From: JBEEJZ01 sp046046915
GTDB lineage: Bacteria > Pseudomonadota > Gammaproteobacteria > Burkholderiales > Burkholderiaceae_C
Assembly: GCA_046046915.1 (NCBI GenBank)
Contig: JBJOIT010000027.1
Location: 1 to 44,084 of the forward strand
Direction: 5' to 3'
DNA: 44,084 nt
A model generated the notes under the pieces. It did not search any database. It had not been told where the DNA came from and was given only the letters and a program-made list of their open reading frames with translations. Positions 39,249 through 44,084 of this stretch are shown piece by piece. The translations under genes and the position numbers were made by a program. The number at the start of each line of letters is the position of its first letter. Position 1 is the first letter of the stretch.

Positions 39249-39282
39249 TTGTCATCAAACTGCCATATGCGGCCTCTAAGCT
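39249..39282 (+). promoter_or_regulatory. Pho box and -10 of ppk2
   Basis: TTGTCAT (39249-39255) and CTGCCAT (39260-39266) are 11 bases apart on the plus strand. TAAGCT (39277-39282) follows ten bases later, close to the TAAACT of the pst promoter. This is back to back with the minus-strand Pho boxes of the olsB operon, giving a divergent Pho-controlled promoter pair. Confidence 0.8.
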
Positions 39283-39312
39283 GAGAGCCATTCAGATTGA
39301 CAGGAGAGACCC

Positions 39313-40230
39313 GTGAGCAGCAGTGACGACGAATTGATGAGACGTATCCACCGTGACTTGGTGGACAGCTACGACGAAGAGTTGGAGCTGGAGCTCGAAG
39401 ACCGCACCTTGGCGCAGCTCACTGGGGACGAGTCATCTGATTTCACACAACAGGACCGCATCGCCCGCCAGAGTTATTTTCGGGAGCTGTTTCGCCTGCA
39501 AGGTGAGCTGGTCAAGCTGCAAGACTGGGTGGTGGCCACGGGTCAAAAAGTCGTGATCATTTTTGAAGGTCGAGATGCTGCCGGCAAGGGCGGTGTGATC
39601 AAGCGGATCACCCAGCGTTTGAACCCTCGGGTGTGCAGGGTGTCTGCACTGCCAGCGCCCAACGACCGGGAACGCACACAGTGGTACTTCCAGCGTTACG
39701 TGTCACATCTGCCGGCCGCCGGTGAAATGGTGCTGTTTGATCGATCCTGGTACAACCGTGCCGGCGTGGAGCGGGTCATGGGATTTTGCAGTGATGATCA
39801 ATACGAGGAGTTCTTCAGAACCGTGCCTGAATTCGAGAAGATGCTGGCGCGCTCAGGTATCAAACTCATCAAGTACTGGTTCTCGATCTCGGATGATGAG
39901 CAGAACTTGCGCTTTCTGGGGCGGATTCACGATCCGCTCAAGCAATGGAAGCTCAGTCCCATGGATCTGGAGTCCCGCAGGCGCTGGGAAGACTACACCA
40001 AGGCCAAGGAAATCATGCTGGAGCGCACCCACATTGAAGAGGCGCCATGGTGGGTTGTGCCTGCAGATGACAAAAAGAAAGCGCGCCTGAATTGCATCCA
40101 CCACCTGTTGCAGCAAATGCCTTATCAGGAAGTGCCGCATCCCAGCATCAGCCTACCCGAGCGGGTTCGCCACGATGACTACGTGCGCCAGCCGGTTCCG
40201 AACGAAATATTGGTTCCGCTGGTTTACTGA
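39313..40230 (+). CDS. ppk2: polyphosphate kinase 2 family protein
   Basis: A 305-aa P-loop kinase transferring phosphate between polyphosphate and nucleotides, in this family usually making GTP/ATP from NDP. Walker A is EGRDAAGKGG (residues 85-94), Walker B and lid are in VLFDRSWYNRAGVERVMGF, and KYWFSISDDEQNLRFLGR and PWWVVPADDKKKARLN complete the family pattern. The first about 50 residues are an acidic extension (YDEELELELEDRTL) as in single-domain class I PPK2. GTG 39313 follows CAGGAGAGACCC. A Pho box precedes it. The end overlaps the convergent GNAT gene by seven bases. Direction of the reaction in the cell cannot be read from sequence. Confidence 0.93.
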   Translation: MSSSDDELMRRIHRDLVDSYDEELELELEDRTLAQLTGDESSDFTQQDRIARQSYFRELFRLQGELVKLQDWVVATGQKVVIIFEGRDAAGKGGVIKRITQRLNPRVCRVSALPAPNDRERTQWYFQRYVSHLPAAGEMVLFDRSWYNRAGVERVMGFCSDDQYEEFFRTVPEFEKMLARSGIKLIKYWFSISDDEQNLRFLGRIHDPLKQWKLSPMDLESRRRWEDYTKAKEIMLERTHIEEAPWWVVPADDKKKARLNCIHHLLQQMPYQEVPHPSISLPERVRHDDYVRQPVPNEILVPLVY

Positions 40231-40754
40231 AGCCACTTTTGCAGAAACTGGGCGTGGCCCATGGCGGGGTCGAGCTGATAAGCCTCAAAGCCCACACGCT
40301 GGTATAGGCGTGCGGCTGGGGCATTGCCCGAGAGGACTTCCAGCGTGAGCTTGCAGGCACCACGCGCCCGGGCTAGTTGTTCGACCAACGCAAGCATCTG
40401 CTCGCCCACGCCCCGCCCGCGAAATGCTGGCAGCACGGCCACGTCGTGCACATTGACCAAGGGACGACAGGCAAAGGTCGAGAAACCTTCGATGCAATTG
40501 ACCAGGCCCACGGCCGTGTCTCCCACAAAAGCCAGCACACTGAAGGCTTGCGGACGAGCCGCCAGTGCAGCCACCAAGTGAGTTTTGGCGAACTCACTCA
40601 GCGGTTCACCACCACCGGCAGGATCAGCGGCATAGCTGTCCAGCAAATGAACCAGGGCGCTTGCGTGGATGGGGTCGTGATAGTCCGCCAACACTACACG
40701 TATCCCAGGTAAACCGGCATTCAAGGCAGTCATTCGGGCTTGGGTATCTGGCAT
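40224..40754 (-). CDS. GNAT family N-acetyltransferase
   Basis: A 176-aa single-domain acetyltransferase. The acetyl-CoA-binding motif A reads VNVHDVAVLPAFRGRGVGEQMLALVEQLA (Q/RxxGxG as RGRGVG). The motif B region LTLEVLSGNAPAARLYQRVGFEAYQ follows. Substrate cannot be inferred; relatives act on amines or protein N-termini. ATG 40754 lies 12 bases after the glmM stop, so it is probably cotranscribed with glmM; an internal ATG at 40733 is an alternative. Its 3' end overlaps the last codons of ppk2, tail to tail. Confidence 0.85.
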   Translation of the reverse strand: MPDTQARMTALNAGLPGIRVVLADYHDPIHASALVHLLDSYAADPAGGGEPLSEFAKTHLVAALAARPQAFSVLAFVGDTAVGLVNCIEGFSTFACRPLVNVHDVAVLPAFRGRGVGEQMLALVEQLARARGACKLTLEVLSGNAPAARLYQRVGFEAYQLDPAMGHAQFLQKWLQ

Positions 40755-40766
40755 CTCAGAGCAATC

Positions 40767-42098
40767 TCAGGGCCGCAAGGTGTTGGCAATGCGCTGAGCA
40801 CATGCCTTGGCCTGCTCAGCGCTTCGAGCCTCAACCATGACCCGAACCAAGGGCTCGGTGCCACTGGCCCGAATCAGCACCCTGCCCGTGTCGCCCAACT
40901 CGGCCTGCACCGCCTGGGTTTCAGCCTCCAATTGGGGCGCAGATCGCCAATCTTGCCCGGCTTGCAGGCGCACATTGATCAGGGTTTGGGGGAAGAGAGT
41001 GACCTCCGCCAGCAACTGTGCCGTGGTCTTGCCGCTGCGCTGGACGGCCTGCATGATCTGCAGCGCAGAAATGAGACCGTCACCGGTGGTGTGTTTGTCC
41101 AAGGCCAGCAAATGCCCCGAGCCCTCGCCACCCAAAATCCACTGGTGTCGCTCCAGCTCCTCCAGCACGTAACGGTCGCCCACCTTGGCTCTGACGAAGG
41201 CTATGCCTTGGGCCTTGAGCGCAAGCTCCACAGCCAGATTGGTCATGAGCGTGCCGACCACACCAGGGACAGCTTCACCTCGGGCCAAACGATCCATAGC
41301 CATGAGGTAGAGCAACTCGTCCCCGTTGAACAAGCGCCCCTGTGCATCAACCCATTGCAGTCGATCGGCATCACCATCCAGCGCCACGCCAAGGTCAGCA
41401 CCGTGGGCCAGGACGGCATCGACCAAGGCCTGGGGATGCGTCGCGCCAACCTGGTGATTGATGTTGAGGCCATCCGGCGCACAGCCGATGGCGATGACCT
41501 CTGCCCCCAGCTCGTGGAACACCTTGGGAGCGATGTGATACGCAGCACCGTGGGCTGCATCGACCACGATTTTTTTACCGTGCAAGCTCAAATCGTTGGC
41601 AAAGGTGCTCTTGCAAAACTCAATGTATCTGCCAGCAGCATCATCAAGACGACGAGTTTTGCCCAAAGCGGCAGAGTCGGCCCACACCGGTGCTTCCAGC
41701 AGCGCAGCCTCCACGTCAGCCTCCCAGGCATCGGGTAGCTTGGTGCCCTGTGCACTGAAAAACTTGATGCCGTTGTCAGCAAAGGGGTTGTGACTGGCGC
41801 TGATCACCACGCCCAGCGAAGCACGCTGCGCTCGGGTGAGGTACGCCACACCTGGGGTGGGCAGTGGGCCCAGCAGAACAACATCGACACCAGCGGAATT
41901 GAAGCCGCTCTCAAGCGCGCTCTCCAGCATGTAGCCGGAGATACGGGTGTCCTTGCCGATCAGCACCGTAGGACGCAGCTCGGTACGCTTAAGCACTCGC
42001 CCCACAGCGTGTGCCAGACGCAAGACGAAATCGGGCGTAATGGGCGCCTGCCCCACGGTGCCCCGTATGCCGTCTGTACCGAAATAGGTTCTGCTCAT
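40767..42098 (-). CDS. glmM: phosphoglucosamine mutase
   Basis: A 443-aa enzyme converting glucosamine-6-phosphate to glucosamine-1-phosphate for peptidoglycan and lipopolysaccharide. It starts MSRTYFGTDGIRGTVGQAPITPDFV. The phosphoserine loop is GVVISASHNPFADNGIKFF, the metal-binding loop is ALDGDADRLQW, the sugar loop is GGEGSGHLL, and the C-terminal phosphate-binding block is RASGTEPLVRVMVEA. ATG 42098 has AAGGGAA upstream; the frame is open to 42158 but overlaps folP there. It follows folP on the same strand as in E. coli (ftsH-folP-glmM). Confidence 0.97.
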   Translation of the reverse strand: MSRTYFGTDGIRGTVGQAPITPDFVLRLAHAVGRVLKRTELRPTVLIGKDTRISGYMLESALESGFNSAGVDVVLLGPLPTPGVAYLTRAQRASLGVVISASHNPFADNGIKFFSAQGTKLPDAWEADVEAALLEAPVWADSAALGKTRRLDDAAGRYIEFCKSTFANDLSLHGKKIVVDAAHGAAYHIAPKVFHELGAEVIAIGCAPDGLNINHQVGATHPQALVDAVLAHGADLGVALDGDADRLQWVDAQGRLFNGDELLYLMAMDRLARGEAVPGVVGTLMTNLAVELALKAQGIAFVRAKVGDRYVLEELERHQWILGGEGSGHLLALDKHTTGDGLISALQIMQAVQRSGKTTAQLLAEVTLFPQTLINVRLQAGQDWRSAPQLEAETQAVQAELGDTGRVLIRASGTEPLVRVMVEARSAEQAKACAQRIANTLRP

Positions 42099-42132
42099 GT
42101 TTTTAATTCCCTTGGCGTTGCTTATTTTGTTT

Positions 42133-43032
42133 TTAAACGGCAAATATTGTCGCTGCATTCATGGCTTGCAAAACTTGCAGTGCCTGCACGGTCTGCAAGA
42201 CGTCATGCACCCGAACAACGCTGGCGCCACGCTCCACGGCAAGCGTGGCGGCAACCACGCTGGGCACCATCCTGGTCTGTATGTCCAGGGTTGCGACATC
42301 GGACAAGGTCTTGACCGCAACAGCCGCCAGCGACGACTTGCGCGACCACCCCGCCAACAAGGGGTAGCCCAGATCCAGCAACGAAGCCTGATGCGCCAGT
42401 AGTGAGAAATTTTGTTGCACGGTCTTTCCGAAGCCTATGCCCGGATCCAAGGCAATCCGACTGGGATCCACGCCCTTGCAACGCAACCCATTTGCGGCCT
42501 GTCCCAGAAAAGTGGCAACTTCAGGCAATACATTGCCCTGTAAGGGCCGAATCTGCATGGTGGTGGGTTCGCCCTGCATGTGCATCAGGACCACCCCACA
42601 ACGGGGGTGAGCGCAGATGACGTCTAAGGCCGTAGTTGGACTCGGCGCATCAGACGCTTGCCAACGCAAGGCCCAGATATCATTGATGATGTCCACCCCC
42701 AGATCCAGCGCCGCCTGCATGACTTGAGGCTTGTAGGTATCGACGGAGATCGGAACGCCCAGCTTGACGGCTTCGGTCAATACTGGAAGCAAACGGGACA
42801 GCTCCATGTCTAGCGGCACCGGCAAAGCGCCGGGACGAGTGGACTCCGCGCCGATGTCCAGAATGGCGGCACCGTCCTTCAGCAGCCGCTCACAATGCAC
42901 CAGCGCAGCGCGCGTGCCAGCATGCTGCCCCCCATCCGAAAAGGAGTCCGGGGTGACATTGACGATACCCATCACGCGGGGTGTGGAGAGATCGATTTGA
43001 TAACGACTGGTTTGCCAGATGGACGAGGTCAT
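42133..43032 (-). CDS. folP: dihydropteroate synthase
   Basis: A 299-aa TIM-barrel enzyme joining p-aminobenzoate to the pterin pyrophosphate in folate synthesis, the target of sulfonamides. Motifs: PRVMGIVNVTPDSFSDGG near 24, GAAILDIGAESTRPGA near 60, PISVDTYKPQVMQAAL, and GVVLMHMQGEP. DPGIGFGKTVQQNFSLL, LLAGWSRKSSL and the C-terminal VRVHDV also match. No obvious resistance change can be judged by eye. ATG 43032 has GGAG upstream; the longer frame to 43320 crosses the ftsH terminator and is rejected. It lies between ftsH and glmM, 34 bases before glmM. Confidence 0.97.
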   Translation of the reverse strand: MTSSIWQTSRYQIDLSTPRVMGIVNVTPDSFSDGGQHAGTRAALVHCERLLKDGAAILDIGAESTRPGALPVPLDMELSRLLPVLTEAVKLGVPISVDTYKPQVMQAALDLGVDIINDIWALRWQASDAPSPTTALDVICAHPRCGVVLMHMQGEPTTMQIRPLQGNVLPEVATFLGQAANGLRCKGVDPSRIALDPGIGFGKTVQQNFSLLAHQASLLDLGYPLLAGWSRKSSLAAVAVKTLSDVATLDIQTRMVPSVVAATLAVERGASVVRVHDVLQTVQALQVLQAMNAATIFAV

Positions 43033-43066
43033 GGAAACGGTCTCCGGATGCACAGGCAGGCACTGC

Positions 43067-43096
43067 CAAATAAAAACGGGGCACCAGGCCCCGTTT
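43067..43096 (-). terminator. Rho-independent terminator after ftsH
   Basis: On the minus strand AAACGGGGC (43096-43088), a 5-nt loop, and GCCCCGTTT (43082-43074) form a 9-bp stem, followed by a T-rich run TTTATTT to 43067. It lies 18 bases after the ftsH stop and only 34 bases before the folP start. folP-glmM must therefore rely on read-through or on a promoter not visible to me. Confidence 0.85.
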
Positions 43097-43114
43097 GAAA
43101 GTTGAACGTTAACC

Positions 43115-44084
43115 TCAGGCGGCGCTAGGTGCAGCCTCTGGTTTGACGGGGGCGGAGCCACTACCGCCATCGTTGCCTGAAGAAGGCGTACGAGGCGTCC
43201 AGTCCTTGTGGGGGCGCGGTTCACGCCCGGCCATGATGTCGTCCAGCTGCTCGCTGTCGATGGTTTCCCAATCCAGCAGCGCCTTGGCCATGGCATGCAT
43301 CTTGTCGCTGTTGTCTTCAATCAGCTTGCGAGCCAAAGCATATTGCTGGTCGATGATGCTACGCACCTCAGCATCCACCTTTTGCATGGTCTGCTCACTC
43401 ATGTTGGTGGTCTTGGTCACCGAGCGGCCCAAAAACACTTCACCCTCGTTTTCTGAATACACCATGGGGCCCAGCGCCTCGGTCATGCCATAACGCATGA
43501 CCATGTCACGCGCAATCTGAGTGGCACGCTCGAAGTCATTAGAGGCGCCGGTGGTCATCTGGTTCATGAACACTTCTTCGGCAATACGACCACCGAACAG
43601 CATGCTGATCTGATTCAGCATGAATTCCTTGTCGTAGCTGTAGCGGTCTTGAGCAGGCAAGCTCATGGTCACACCCAGCGCACGGCCGCGCGGAATGATC
43701 GTCACCTTGTGAACCGGATCACATTTGGGCAGGAGTTTGCCGATCAAAGCATGCCCGGACTCGTGATAAGCGGTGTTTTTGCGCTCGGTTTCGGGCATCA
43801 CCATGCTCTTGCGCTCGGGGCCCATCAAAATTTTGTCTTTGGCCTTCTCGAAGTCCTGCATCTCGACCACACGGGCATTTCGGCGCGCGGCCATCAAGGC
43901 AGCCTCATTGCACAGGTTTGCCAAGTCAGCGCCCGACATGCCAGGGGTACCGCGGGCAATGATGGCGGGGTTGACATCAGGCCCGGCCGGGACCTTGCGC
44001 ATGTGCACAGCCAGAATCTGCTCGCGACCCCGAATGTCAGGAAGGGTTACGTACACCTGGCGGTCAAAACGACCTGGGCGCAAC
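43115..44084 (-). CDS. ftsH: ATP-dependent zinc metalloprotease FtsH, C-terminal part (runs off the right edge)
   Basis: The last about 322 residues of the membrane-bound AAA+ protease that degrades unstable membrane and regulatory proteins (LpxC, sigma-32 in relatives). The fragment begins inside the AAA module: MRPGRFDRQVYVTLPDIRGREQIL with the second region of homology arginines, then GMSGADLANLCNEAAL. The zinc site HESGH is in NTAYHESGHALIGKLLP and the third ligand region in SNDFERATQIARDMV. The C-terminal tail is Gly/Pro/Ala-rich and disordered, ending in PSAA. The membrane anchor and Walker motifs lie beyond base 44084. It is first in the ftsH-folP-glmM block. Confidence 0.97.
   Translation of the reverse strand, partial: LRPGRFDRQVYVTLPDIRGREQILAVHMRKVPAGPDVNPAIIARGTPGMSGADLANLCNEAALMAARRNARVVEMQDFEKAKDKILMGPERKSMVMPETERKNTAYHESGHALIGKLLPKCDPVHKVTIIPRGRALGVTMSLPAQDRYSYDKEFMLNQISMLFGGRIAEEVFMNQMTTGASNDFERATQIARDMVMRYGMTEALGPMVYSENEGEVFLGRSVTKTTNMSEQTMQKVDAEVRSIIDQQYALARKLIEDNSDKMHAMAKALLDWETIDSEQLDDIMAGREPRPHKDWTPRTPSSGNDGGSGSAPVKPEAAPSAA

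Overview
The window reads as the chromosome of a Burkholderiales bacterium, most likely a Comamonadaceae relative (Rhodoferax/Polaromonas/Limnohabitans type). The basis is the GC-rich codon use, the ftsH-folP-glmM order, a leader upstream of sucA resembling the Burkholderiales sucA RNA, a PHB phasin with PhaR-like operators, and the general protein character. No rRNA, tRNA, insertion sequence, prophage or CRISPR array was seen. Gene density is high and no gene-free stretch exceeds 300 bases.

Region 1 (1-10.8 kb) is acyl-CoA and central metabolism. It holds the 5' two thirds of sucA behind a structured leader, propionyl-CoA synthetase (prpE, TTG start), an isochorismatase-fold hydrolase, an AbfD/HpaB-fold flavoprotein that lacks most Fe-S ligands of 4-hydroxybutyryl-CoA dehydratase, an AcuI-type acrylyl-CoA reductase, a secreted NlpC/P60 hydrolase, and a three-gene coupled run (HDAC-like deacetylase, frameshifted nitroreductase, 2-hydroxyacid dehydrogenase).

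Region 2 (10.8-17.8 kb) holds a phasin under a promoter dressed with TGC/GCA repeats, a candidate small RNA with a strong terminator, a patatin lipoprotein, a TatT-TatP-DctQM TRAP transporter, and a CorA/ZntB channel.

Region 3 (17.9-26.4 kb) is a lipid cluster. It contains a calcineurin-like phosphoesterase of the PlcP type, an LplT-type MFS protein, an SqdX/Agt-type GT4 glycosyltransferase, phosphatidylserine decarboxylase, a class III aminotransferase, a small His-rich membrane protein and UDP-glucose dehydrogenase. Four 7-mers related to the Pho box, in exact 11-bp register, lie upstream of the phosphoesterase. I read this as a phosphate-starvation membrane remodelling module in which phospholipid headgroups are removed and diacylglycerol is glycosylated, with UDP-glucuronate possibly supplied by Ugd.

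Region 4 (26.5-40.2 kb) is the phosphate regulon: pstSCAB-phoU-phoB-phoR, ppx, a Lys/Ala-rich DNA-binding-like protein, ppk1-sixA, a 77-aa protein coupled to an OlsB-like N-acyltransferase (ornithine lipid), and ppk2. Pho boxes are visible upstream of pstS, ppk1, the olsB operon and ppk2. Three of these (pstS, the olsB operon, ppk2) have a -10-like hexamer 10 nt downstream.

Region 5 (40.2-44.1 kb) is a GNAT acetyltransferase and the conserved glmM-folP-ftsH block, with ftsH running off the right edge. Taken together, phosphate sensing, polyphosphate storage and two kinds of phosphorus-free lipid synthesis sit within about 22 kb.
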